Positions 15,743-21,631 of a DNA stretch of 45,238 nt are shown here, in pieces. Position 1 is the stretch's first letter. Every line of letters begins with the position of its first letter. The notes beneath the pieces are model-generated. The model was given only the letters and a program-made list of their open reading frames with translations, was not told the origin of the DNA and did no database searches. The stretch covers positions 1 through 45,238 of the IMG/VR virus record IMGVR_UViG_3300013010_002606; one strand, 5' to 3'. The translations under genes and the position numbers were made by a program. The stretch comes from a virus.

Positions 15743-16246
15743 TTACATATCTACATTTAAGTACACGGTGGTGCCTTTTTTAAACCACTGCTGTGTATAT
15801 AGACGAACTGTTTGTCCACCAATGTCAACAGTTACCATATTGTCACCGCGCACTTGTGATACTTTATTGGTGTATGTTGTTCGACATTGACGTTCTTGAC
15901 GATATCCTACAATAACAGTTTCGTCTTTACCTTTTTTATTAACTTTATCTGCACCAATAATTGCACCTAAAACGGTCATTGCATCTTTGCCACTACCGTT
16001 ACCGAATTGATTGCCGATTGCACCGCCGATAATTGCACCTACTAGAGCATCACCAGAACTTGCTTGTCCTGTTCGGCGTGTTTCATAAATTGGAACATCT
16101 ACTGTATTACATGTTTGAATTGGAACTTCCTGAACAACATCACGATATGTTTCCTTCATTCCAATCACAGTGCCGCGTACCTGTTCCGCATAAGAAACAG
16201 TTGCAGTCATTAAAAGTGCGGCAGTAATTGCCAATACATTTTTCAT
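15743..16246 (-). CDS. Exported glycine-zipper protein
   Basis: 167 residues with a clear signal peptide (MKNVLAITAALLMTATVSYA, cleavage after AYA-type site). The mature part contains the glycine-zipper stretch ALVGAIIGGAIGNQFGNGSG, as in SlyB/Rick_17kDa outer-membrane proteins, and two Cys pairs (QTCNT, RQCRTT). No lipobox Cys follows the signal. Such proteins insert in or bridge envelope membranes. Phage-encoded forms might protect or perturb the envelope. The ATG overlaps the stop of a 30-residue frame as ATGA. Confidence 0.85.
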   Translation of the reverse strand: MKNVLAITAALLMTATVSYAEQVRGTVIGMKETYRDVVQEVPIQTCNTVDVPIYETRRTGQASSGDALVGAIIGGAIGNQFGNGSGKDAMTVLGAIIGADKVNKKGKDETVIVGYRQERQCRTTYTNKVSQVRGDNMVTVDIGGQTVRLYTQQWFKKGTTVYLNVDM

Positions 16247-16335
16247 TTTTCAAGTCCTCTAATAATGCTTTCAAGTTTTTCTACCCGTTGTTCAAGTAGA
16301 ATAATTTTTCTTTCTAGTAGTTGATAATTATCCAT
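16243..16335 (-). CDS. 30-residue leucine-zipper-like micro-ORF
   Basis: ATG at 16335 three bases after the preceding stop, 30 codons, and TGA overlapping the next ATG as ATGA. The product (MDNYQLLERKIILLEQRVEK...) has regular Leu/Ile spacing as in a short coiled coil. The coupling to both neighbours supports translation, but the ribosome binding site is weak (AGGATC). Confidence 0.5.
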   Translation of the reverse strand: MDNYQLLERKIILLEQRVEKLESIIRGLEK

Positions 16336-16338
16336 CGA

Positions 16339-16725
16339 TTAAGATCCTGTTACAAGTTCAAGTGTGCCATCTTCACCGAATTCAAAGTCTTCGATATAAC
16401 GATGATGTGTTCCACTTTGCTTGATGCATGATTCAGCAGCAGCCCACAGTGCCTTGATTGAGCCATTTACTGCAAGAGAACTAACTTGCATCATTGTGTT
16501 GTTAGTACCATTACGCAAATCTGCATTAAGTTCTTCAACAGTTGCATCTGGACGAACAAACTCATAAGTTACTTTACGAACTTTATTAGAAAACAATGCA
16601 AATTCAGGCCCTTTTGTGCCGAATTCATACATACTCCAAACCGTTGACATGCCTAATTCTTGCTGCATTTCGTAGAAATGGTTCATTGAAACTGTGAATT
16701 CATCGTATTGCGCTTGATTTGTCAT
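16339..16725 (-). CDS. Hypothetical early-type phage protein
   Basis: 128 residues, soluble, acidic C-terminus, no recognised family. It is led by a strong TTGACA-N17-TATAAA promoter with a repeated spacer sequence also found before two genes near 28.8-29.1 kb, and by a CGAGGAAATA ribosome binding site. That promoter type marks early host-takeover genes in phages, so an early role is likely; the function is unknown. Confidence 0.75.
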   Translation of the reverse strand: MTNQAQYDEFTVSMNHFYEMQQELGMSTVWSMYEFGTKGPEFALFSNKVRKVTYEFVRPDATVEELNADLRNGTNNTMMQVSSLAVNGSIKALWAAAESCIKQSGTHHRYIEDFEFGEDGTLELVTGS

Positions 16726-16756
16726 ACTGTATTTCCTCGTTACTGTCTATACTTAC

Positions 16757-16785
16757 TTTATATAGTGATTCGTTCAGAATGTCAA
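16757..16785 (-). promoter_or_regulatory. Early-type sigma70 promoter (repeated family)
   Basis: Minus-strand TTGACA (16780-16785), 17-base spacer, TATAAA (16757-16762). The spacer end ACGAATCACTA is identical to that of the promoters at 28773 and 29083. Confidence 0.85.
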
Positions 16786-16794
16786 GTACTTTTT

Positions 16795-16983
16795 TTATGA
16801 TTCATCAATTAGAACACAATCTTCCTCTTCATCTTCGCTCAAGTAAATAGAATCAAAAAGGGATTTAGGAACAACACCCAATCCAACCTTAAAACGTGTT
16901 TGACAATAGTGTTCATAATCTACACACTCTTTGATTTCGGGCAGAAAAGATAATGAATGGGATGTGATAATTTCTTGTGTCAT
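16795..16983 (-). CDS. Small acidic hypothetical protein
   Basis: 62 residues, acidic at the C-terminus (SEDEEEDCVLIDES), with one CVDYEHYCQTRF segment. It has its own TTGACA-N17-TATAAA promoter and an AAGAAAGAGAA site. No family recognised. Small acidic early proteins of phages often bind host factors, but nothing here shows that. Confidence 0.7.
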   Translation of the reverse strand: MTQEIITSHSLSFLPEIKECVDYEHYCQTRFKVGLGVVPKSLFDSIYLSEDEEEDCVLIDES

Positions 16984-17014
16984 GTGATTCTCTTTCTTGT
17001 TAACTTATACATAC

Positions 17015-17043
17015 TTTATAGAAGGTTTAGTTTTGAATGTCAA
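17015..17043 (-). promoter_or_regulatory. Early-type sigma70 promoter
   Basis: Minus-strand TTGACA (17038-17043), 17-base spacer, TATAAA (17015-17020), followed by GTATGTATAAG, which closely matches the start region of the promoters at 16757, 28773 and 29083. Confidence 0.85.
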
Positions 17044-17131
17044 GTATTAATTAAGTTAATATATTATTATATTTTTCTTGTCTATATAGAATATATGAAA
17101 TCTGGAACTTTATTAGACATGTTTGTACTTT

Positions 17132-17470
17132 CTAATCATACTGATCTAATAAATGGGTTTTATCTTCAGTATAACCTTTGGCAGGATTGTGATCATCTGC
17201 GCCATCCAACGGATCTTTTTGATCTATAATTACTTCCCATTGTTCTGACCATTTGGCATTAATATCATATAATCGCTGCGTGAATAATGGATCTGTATCT
17301 GCTATAATTGCATCTGCCGGACACTCAGGTTCACAAACACCACAATCTATGCATTCATCTGGATTGATTACTAGCATTTCTTCACCTTCGTAAAAACAGT
17401 CCACTGGACATACTTCTACACAATCAGTATACTTACATTTAATACAATCTTGCGTTACTACATATGTCAT
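17132..17470 (-). CDS. fdxA: 7Fe-type ferredoxin (FdxA family)
   Basis: 112 residues, close along its whole length to the Azotobacter FdI/alphaproteobacterial FdxA family. Cys9, Cys17 and Cys50 fit the 3Fe-4S cluster, and Cys21, Cys40, Cys43 and Cys46 the 4Fe-4S cluster, with the free Cys25 also kept; the pattern includes CVEVCPVDC and [12 protein letters not shown]. The C-terminal tail (about 60-110) is the usual DUF3470-like extension. It carries low-potential electrons. Its partner is unknown; ribonucleotide reductase, oxygenases or host metabolism are candidates. The ATG overlaps the upstream TGA as ATGA. Confidence 0.95.
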   Translation of the reverse strand: MTYVVTQDCIKCKYTDCVEVCPVDCFYEGEEMLVINPDECIDCGVCEPECPADAIIADTDPLFTQRLYDINAKWSEQWEVIIDQKDPLDGADDHNPAKGYTEDKTHLLDQYD

Positions 17471-17739
17471 TGTTGTTCACCGTTAATAATATTGTCTAAT
17501 GCATTAATTATTACAGTATAATGTAAGTTATCATCGCCCCAAGTTTCACAATGTTCTTTTCCTGCATTATCAGCAAGTTCTTTGCTACTATATACTCCAA
17601 GAAATTTATTAATACTAGAATTATTATTTTTATCATATGTATGAACTACATAGACATTTGTAGTTGTGTTCATTTCTTCTCTATCTTCCCTACTACGGCG
17701 TAGTATATAATTATGATATCTCTCTTGTTGAACAATCAT
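17467..17739 (-). CDS. Hypothetical protein coupled to ferredoxin
   Basis: 90 residues. The core [11 protein letters not shown] ... [25 protein letters not shown] resembles small phage proteins that carry a strand-helix unit, but no named family. The ATG at 17739 is about 25 bases after a predicted transcription start; an internal ATG at 17673 is an alternative. It ends in a 4-base overlap with the ferredoxin gene, so the two form an early operon. Confidence 0.7.
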   Translation of the reverse strand: MIVQQERYHNYILRRSREDREEMNTTTNVYVVHTYDKNNNSSINKFLGVYSSKELADNAGKEHCETWGDDNLHYTVIINALDNIINGEQQ

Positions 17740-17771
17740 TTTCTGTTACCTAATTTAAATTACTATGATCT

Positions 17772-17800
17772 ATAGTAAATTAAAAAATGCATATTGTCAA
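17772..17800 (-). promoter_or_regulatory. Sigma70-like promoter for the ferredoxin operon
   Basis: Minus-strand TTGACA (17795-17800), 17-base spacer, TACTAT (17772-17777). The -35 box overlaps the stop codon of the upstream gene. Confidence 0.75.
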
Positions 17801-18021
17801 GCACTTTTATCAAGTAACCACAATTTACTACAATAATAACATACCGACCATGGTTTACTATGTGTTACATTGATTGAAAATAATGGGTGGTCGTTGTTAT
17901 CACAGTATCCACTCCATTCATCTGTTAAGAGTACTTTTTCTTTTTTGTCTATCAAGTCTGCCTGTTTTGCATTTTTCTGTTCTTGTTCGATCTGGTTCAG
18001 ATTATATCTTTTTTTTCGCAT
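17797..18021 (-). CDS. Small protein with possible zinc-binding Cys residues
   Basis: 74 residues. A charged N-terminal half (KKRYNLNQIEQEQKNAKQ) is followed by a part with YCDNNDH and VCYYCSKLW, giving three Cys and a His that could bind zinc. It starts one base after the nucleotidyltransferase stop, so it is co-transcribed with it. Function unknown. Confidence 0.65.
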   Translation of the reverse strand: MRKKRYNLNQIEQEQKNAKQADLIDKKEKVLLTDEWSGYCDNNDHPLFSINVTHSKPWSVCYYCSKLWLLDKSA

Positions 18022-18022
18022 T

Positions 18023-18415
18023 TTACTCTAAACTTCCATCTTTTCGCATTTTTTTTCTAATTTTAGTGGCACTAATATCATGTATATCTGGTCCTAAATC
18101 GTGTTCTGTAAATGTGTATCCCACCCCTCTGCCATAACTTATATCAATAATGTTTGGTACTTTAGCAATTTCATAGTCATAATGCAATTTATATCCATAC
18201 TTTTCTAATTCAGATATGATATTAGTTCTTACATCATAGTAGTCCCAAGGATTATCATCTTGCCCTGGTCCAGCATCTTCACCTTGAACGTCCCTGCACA
18301 TAATGATAACTTGTCCAGTCAATTTAATTGATTGTTTGAACAATTCAGTATGCCCCACGTGCCATGGTTGCCATCTGCCTAGCATTTGTACTGTGGGTGA
18401 TTTAAAATTAAACAT
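18023..18415 (-). CDS. Cytidylyltransferase-like nucleotidyltransferase (NadM/NMNAT-like)
   Basis: 130 residues. The N-terminus GRWQPWHVGHTELF is the GxFxPxHxGH nucleotide-binding signature (His19 and His22), and the C-terminal ISATKIRKKM matches the ISxTxxR motif that contacts the phosphates. The protein is shorter than full NMN adenylyltransferases (about 170). It could adenylylate NMN in NAD salvage or transfer CMP/AMP to another phosphate; T4-like phages carry similar short proteins. Substrate not determined. Confidence 0.85.
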   Translation of the reverse strand: MFNFKSPTVQMLGRWQPWHVGHTELFKQSIKLTGQVIIMCRDVQGEDAGPGQDDNPWDYYDVRTNIISELEKYGYKLHYDYEIAKVPNIIDISYGRGVGYTFTEHDLGPDIHDISATKIRKKMRKDGSLE

Positions 18416-18482
18416 CTCAATGATTTTTCAATATTATATTAGTTGTTACAAGTATTATATGTGGCAATCTTTTATTATATCC

Positions 18483-18520
18483 AATAAAGTAAATTGGTCT
18501 GAACATTGTCCAGACCAATT
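18483..18520 (-). terminator. Rho-independent terminator after the phasin-like gene
   Basis: Stem of ten pairs (18492-18501 with 18511-18520) followed on the minus strand by the T-rich TTTACTTTATT, directly after the stop at 18528. Confidence 0.75.
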
Positions 18521-18527
18521 ATATTGG

Positions 18528-18878
18528 TTATTTGCCTTTGTTTACAAAATTGTAAAACTGTTGTGCGGCTTCAAGAATTTGTTCTGTTCCTGGAACTTCT
18601 GGCATTTCTACCTTCGTTACAACTTCATCATGTTCTTTGCGAACAGATGTTTCAAACATGCCATACTTTGCGTAGTAGTCTTGCCACATTTGTGATTGTG
18701 CCATTTCTAATACTTGAGTGCGAATTTCATAACCATTTTTATTAAAAGTTACTTTAGGAAGCGTAGGAGGTGTCATTTTTTGAAATGCTTCTGTAAATGC
18801 CTCTGGTTTCATTCCAGTGTTTTTATATAAATCGCTGAATTTTTCAGCCATCTCTGTCATTTGTTTCATATCGAACAT
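18528..18878 (-). CDS. Hypothetical helical (phasin-like) protein downstream of tmRNA
   Basis: 116 residues, mostly amphipathic helix (MKQMTEMAEKFSDLYKN ... EQILEAAQQFYNFVNKGK), reminiscent in composition of phasin-type helical proteins but without a firm family match. The AAAGGAGAACA site is strong. It is the first gene after the tmRNA and has no promoter of its own that I can see, so it is probably transcribed from the tmRNA promoter and ended by the hairpin at 18483-18520. Confidence 0.7.
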   Translation of the reverse strand: MFDMKQMTEMAEKFSDLYKNTGMKPEAFTEAFQKMTPPTLPKVTFNKNGYEIRTQVLEMAQSQMWQDYYAKYGMFETSVRKEHDEVVTKVEMPEVPGTEQILEAAQQFYNFVNKGK

Positions 18879-18955
18879 ATTGTTCTCCTTTGTGTGTGTG
18901 TGTGTTGTGTAACTATTCTGTTGCTAGGTCAGTTACCAACCCCCACGTGCTTAAA

Positions 18956-18997
18956 TTAAGCCGCTAATGCCATTTCTGGCGCACGATTGTTATTTGC
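18956..18997 (-). other. tmRNA proteolysis-tag reading frame
   Basis: Thirteen codons plus TAA encode ANNNRAPEMALAA. The resume codon GCA and the ALAA end are as in known ssrA degrons; the C-terminal LAA is what ClpX recognises in E. coli. The other frames hit early stops. Confidence 0.93.
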
Positions 18998-19082
18998 AAT
19001 TGTGTAGTTTATTCGCGGTAACGGCGCTTATATCCCGGTAACTCCATTCATCTATCTTGTCAGTCGATCCTATTTCAGCCCC

Positions 19083-19112
19083 ATAAGAAACACACTTATC
19101 TAAATGTGCTTA
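19083..19112 (-). other. tmRNA intervening segment removed during maturation
   Basis: Thirty bases lie between the CCA end and the mature 5' G. They fold as ATAAG/CTTAT plus CACA/TGTG, so they cap the acceptor stem as a hairpin. In permuted tmRNAs this segment is cut out to give two RNA pieces. Confidence 0.85.
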
Positions 19113-19180
19113 TGGTGGAGCTGCGCGGTACTGCCCCGCGGTCCTGTCCAATCATCAAATCACTTCAACGTTACATTCTA

Positions 19181-19209
19181 TTTATAACATATTTTGATAG
19201 TGTTGTCAA
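19181..19209 (-). promoter_or_regulatory. tmRNA promoter, with superimposed late-type box
   Basis: Minus-strand TTGACA (19204-19209), 17-base spacer, TATAAA (19181-19186). The -10 is part of TATAAATA (19179-19186), a perfect T4-late-type box. Over about 35 bases it is nearly identical to the promoter at 20292. Confidence 0.88.
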
Positions 19210-19213
19210 TAGA

Positions 19214-19241
19214 AAAGGCAGTGTGTCGATTCACTGCCTTT
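19214..19241 (-). terminator. Rho-independent terminator after the phosphate transporter
   Basis: Ten-pair stem AAAGGCAGTG/CACTGCCTTT with an 8-base loop, followed on the minus strand by TTTTCTATT. It ends where the tmRNA promoter begins. Confidence 0.85.
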
Positions 19242-19246
19242 AAATA

Positions 19247-20218
19247 TCAAAGTCCGTTAGGCACAATGATATAATGAATCATTAGCACAAGAGCCACTGA
19301 GGCACCTAAACCAACCATCATCTTGCCAAAGTCCTTAGCAACTAGTGGAAATACTGACTTCGTTTTCTTTTTACCAAAGTATGTTGCCATTGCAAGTTCT
19401 CTACCTGCAAGCAATCCCACGAATACCCAAGTTGTTGACATTGGAATATCGTTTAGTTCTTTGAAGAAGTATAAGCACAACCAATAGAACAAGTCAATCA
19501 GCGTTGCTGACCTCACGTATCTTGTGTTGTGTTTCTCTAATACAATCTGTTGTATCTTACCGCCGCGTTCTTTAAACATAAAGAACAAGCCTACTACAAA
19601 CACCGCACTGATAAACATCATTAGGTCAACTGGAATAACTCTTGGTAAGAACACTGCAATGTTGGCAATGTCATGACTCAGCCATGTCCACCATAAGCCG
19701 CCTGTGGCTACCCATTGTGCGATGCGCCAGTAGTTTTTGTTGCTTTCGCTAACTGGCTTTGTTTCATCATACCATTTGCCAAAGTATTTGTGCATTGCAA
19801 ACCATACTACATATGCAAAGCCTGCCGCTACACCATAGCCCATGATTGATTTCATAAGCATTTTCTCCAGTACAAATGTACTAGCAAATACAGACAATAC
19901 TAGGAATGATGTTGATACAGGTACACCCATTCTAGTTAGCGCAACTAGGATAAGAGGCGCTGCAGCATGATACCACTGTACTTCTTGCCACGGAATCTTA
20001 TTAAGTCTACCGTAACTGATGTCGCCACCATTTACAGTCCAGCCATACCATAGTGTGGCCAATAGGACAGCGGATGCCGCTATCCATAATGTTTTGTAGT
20101 TGAATCTCTCATTGTTTGATGCCATCCATGTACCGAGAGTTTGTACTGAATCATTGGCTATTACTGCATAGGCAGCAAGTAGGAACCCTACCAGGCTCCA
20201 TAGAGTGAGTGCGTCCAT
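19247..20218 (-). CDS. Pit-family inorganic phosphate transporter
   Basis: 323 residues with about eight to ten hydrophobic segments. The family signatures are present: ANDSVQTLGT (21-30, the GANDxxN-type motif), GVPVSTSFLVLSVF, and a second half with SHDIANIAVFLP and DIPMSTTWVFVGLLAGRE. It is shorter than bacterial PitA (about 500), as in other phage or compact PHO4 proteins, lacking the large loop. It would import phosphate across the inner membrane by H+ or Na+ symport, useful for DNA synthesis in phosphate-poor sea water. It has its own strong promoter and terminator and a GAGGAGAAAAC site. Confidence 0.92.
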   Translation of the reverse strand: MDALTLWSLVGFLLAAYAVIANDSVQTLGTWMASNNERFNYKTLWIAASAVLLATLWYGWTVNGGDISYGRLNKIPWQEVQWYHAAAPLILVALTRMGVPVSTSFLVLSVFASTFVLEKMLMKSIMGYGVAAGFAYVVWFAMHKYFGKWYDETKPVSESNKNYWRIAQWVATGGLWWTWLSHDIANIAVFLPRVIPVDLMMFISAVFVVGLFFMFKERGGKIQQIVLEKHNTRYVRSATLIDLFYWLCLYFFKELNDIPMSTTWVFVGLLAGRELAMATYFGKKKTKSVFPLVAKDFGKMMVGLGASVALVLMIHYIIVPNGL

Positions 20219-20291
20219 TGTTTTCTCCTCTGCTTGACGGCTTTACACCATCGCTCACGTTAAAGATAGGCTCGACATTGCCTACATCCTA

Positions 20292-20320
20292 TTTATAACA
20301 TATTTTTATAGTATTGTCAA
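20292..20320 (-). promoter_or_regulatory. Phosphate transporter promoter, twin of the tmRNA promoter
   Basis: Minus-strand TTGACA (20315-20320), 17-base spacer, TATAAA (20292-20297) inside TATAAATA (20290-20297). The sequence from -35 to beyond -10 differs from the tmRNA promoter at only a few positions. Confidence 0.88.
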
Positions 20321-20895
20321 ATGTTGAATTTATTTTTAATAATTTCAATCACTCTATCAGATAGAACTATCTCATAATGATTTCTATCTACTTCTGTATA
20401 TTCTATATCATCACGGCAAGTCATACTTTTACGAGTGACAATGCCATCATTTTCACCTGATATCCATGGTACATCGCCAACTGTTGTGACTACCTGAAGC
20501 CAATTACACGAAATATCAATATTACGGCTACCTCTGATAAATCTACTATGTGTTGTAATGTCACTAAACATTTCATATCCAGAAAAGAATTTCATTGTTG
20601 CTCCCCATACAGCAATCTCACTGCCGTTAAATGGAGTTGCTAGACTTACAACTTTTTTAATACTATCAAATTCGTTCTGTAAATATGTAGCATATACTCC
20701 ACCAAGACTATGTGCAATAACAAAAAATTCATCATCTATTTTGTTTAAAGTGTCTATCATTATAGCAAGATTATCTTTAGCAGAAGTTTTCTTATTATAA
20801 TTTAAATAGATAGGATTTTTGGATTTTAAAGACTTTTGTATAAACGCAAAACTTCGTTCACTGGCTGTCGCACCATGGATATATACTATTCTCAT
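20317..20895 (-). CDS. Alpha/beta hydrolase (lipase/esterase-like)
   Basis: 192 residues. IHGATASERSF forms the oxyanion region, VIAHSLGGVYA (Ser63) the nucleophile elbow, ISGENDGIVT the acid (Asp) turn and DRNHYEIVL the catalytic His. The order and spacing match PGAP1/lipase-like hydrolases of minimal size. It has no signal peptide. The substrate may be a lipid or ester; it is the second lipase-type gene in the window besides 6264-7238. Its stop overlaps the -35 box of the next promoter. Confidence 0.85.
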   Translation of the reverse strand: MRIVYIHGATASERSFAFIQKSLKSKNPIYLNYNKKTSAKDNLAIMIDTLNKIDDEFFVIAHSLGGVYATYLQNEFDSIKKVVSLATPFNGSEIAVWGATMKFFSGYEMFSDITTHSRFIRGSRNIDISCNWLQVVTTVGDVPWISGENDGIVTRKSMTCRDDIEYTEVDRNHYEIVLSDRVIEIIKNKFNI

Positions 20896-20907
20896 TTTGA
20901 CTACAAC

Positions 20908-21597
20908 CTAAATTGAATTATGTTTACGGTTCATAAACATTTTTGCTGTTTCAACTGCGACTGCTGCATCTCTACAATACGCATCTGCACCAATTGCTTT
21001 TCCAAATTCTTCATTTAGTGGTGCACCGCCTACTAGTATTGTATAATCATCACGCATACCTTTTTCAATCATTACATCAATAACAACCTTCATATAAGGC
21101 ATTGTGGTTGTAAGTAATGCACTCATACCTAATATATCTGGATTATGTTCTTCGATTGCATCAAGATAAGCCTGAACATCGTTATTAATACCAATATCGT
21201 GTACATCAAATCCTGCACCTTCCATCATCATACCAACTAGATTTTTACCAATGTCATGTATATCACCTTTGACTGTGCCGATTACCATAGTGCCAACTTG
21301 TGGTGCTCCTGTTTCAGCAAGTAATGGTTTTAGAATTGCCATGCCACCCTTCATTGCGTTTGCTGCTAGTAATACTTCTGGTACAAATAATATACCATCA
21401 CGGAAGTCTATGCCCACAATAGTCATTCCAGCAACCAGTGATTCTGTTAGTACACGATATGGTTCCCAACCACGTTCTAAAAGAATATTAGTACCTTCTT
21501 CGACTTCCTCTTTGAGACCATCATACAAATCGTCTCCCATTTGAATTACAAGTTCATCGTCCGATAACTCTGATAAAATAATTTCATCTTCATTCAT
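20908..21597 (-). CDS. Corrinoid (B12-binding) methyl-carrier protein
   Basis: 229 residues from the ATG at 21597; a TTG at 21615 is less likely. Residues 10-95 form the helical B12-binding_2 cap (LYDGLKEEVEEGTNILLERG). Residues 100-225 are the Rossmann B12 domain with the DxHxxG motif as Asp112-Ile-His114-Asp-Ile-Gly117; His114 would be the lower cobalt ligand. The rest (MSALLTTTMPYM, ILVGGAPLN, GADAYCRDA) follows the MtbC/MtaC and MetH module. No methyltransferase partner is in the window, so it may work with a host split methionine synthase or another corrinoid methyltransferase. Confidence 0.93.
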   Translation of the reverse strand: MNEDEIILSELSDDELVIQMGDDLYDGLKEEVEEGTNILLERGWEPYRVLTESLVAGMTIVGIDFRDGILFVPEVLLAANAMKGGMAILKPLLAETGAPQVGTMVIGTVKGDIHDIGKNLVGMMMEGAGFDVHDIGINNDVQAYLDAIEEHNPDILGMSALLTTTMPYMKVVIDVMIEKGMRDDYTILVGGAPLNEEFGKAIGADAYCRDAAVAVETAKMFMNRKHNSI

Positions 21598-21623
21598 AAT
21601 ATAATACTCTTTCAATTATCATA

Positions 21624-21631
21624 TATTTATA
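21624..21631 (-). promoter_or_regulatory. Late-type promoter box before the corrinoid gene
   Basis: Perfect minus-strand TATAAATA 26 bases before the ATG at 21597, overlapping the tail-fibre stop. Confidence 0.6.

Larger units (their letters stand above)
18905..19172 (-). ncRNA. ssrA: Circularly permuted two-piece tmRNA
   Basis: Read on the minus strand, the acceptor (3') part comes first: T-arm-like hairpin CGCGG/CCGCG (19124-19140), then CAGCTCCACCA ending at 19113. A 30-base spacer (19083-19112) follows, and then the mature 5' end GGGGCTGAAATAGGATCGAC from 19082. GGGGCTG pairs with CAGCTCC over 7 bp, with a G-U pair at position 3, the alanine identity element. The tag frame at 18956-18997 reads ANNNRAPEMALAA-stop, with resume codon GCA. 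After it lies an H-type pseudoknot (GTTG/CAAC crossed by GTAACT/AGTTAC). This order is the alphaproteobacterial split form. Outer ends are approximate. Confidence 0.95.

Noticed and set aside
18956-19020. Alternative tag frame beginning at an earlier GCG codon of the tmRNA
   Set aside because: That frame reads only a few codons before TAA and lacks the ALAA end; the chosen frame has GCA resume codon and a proper degron.
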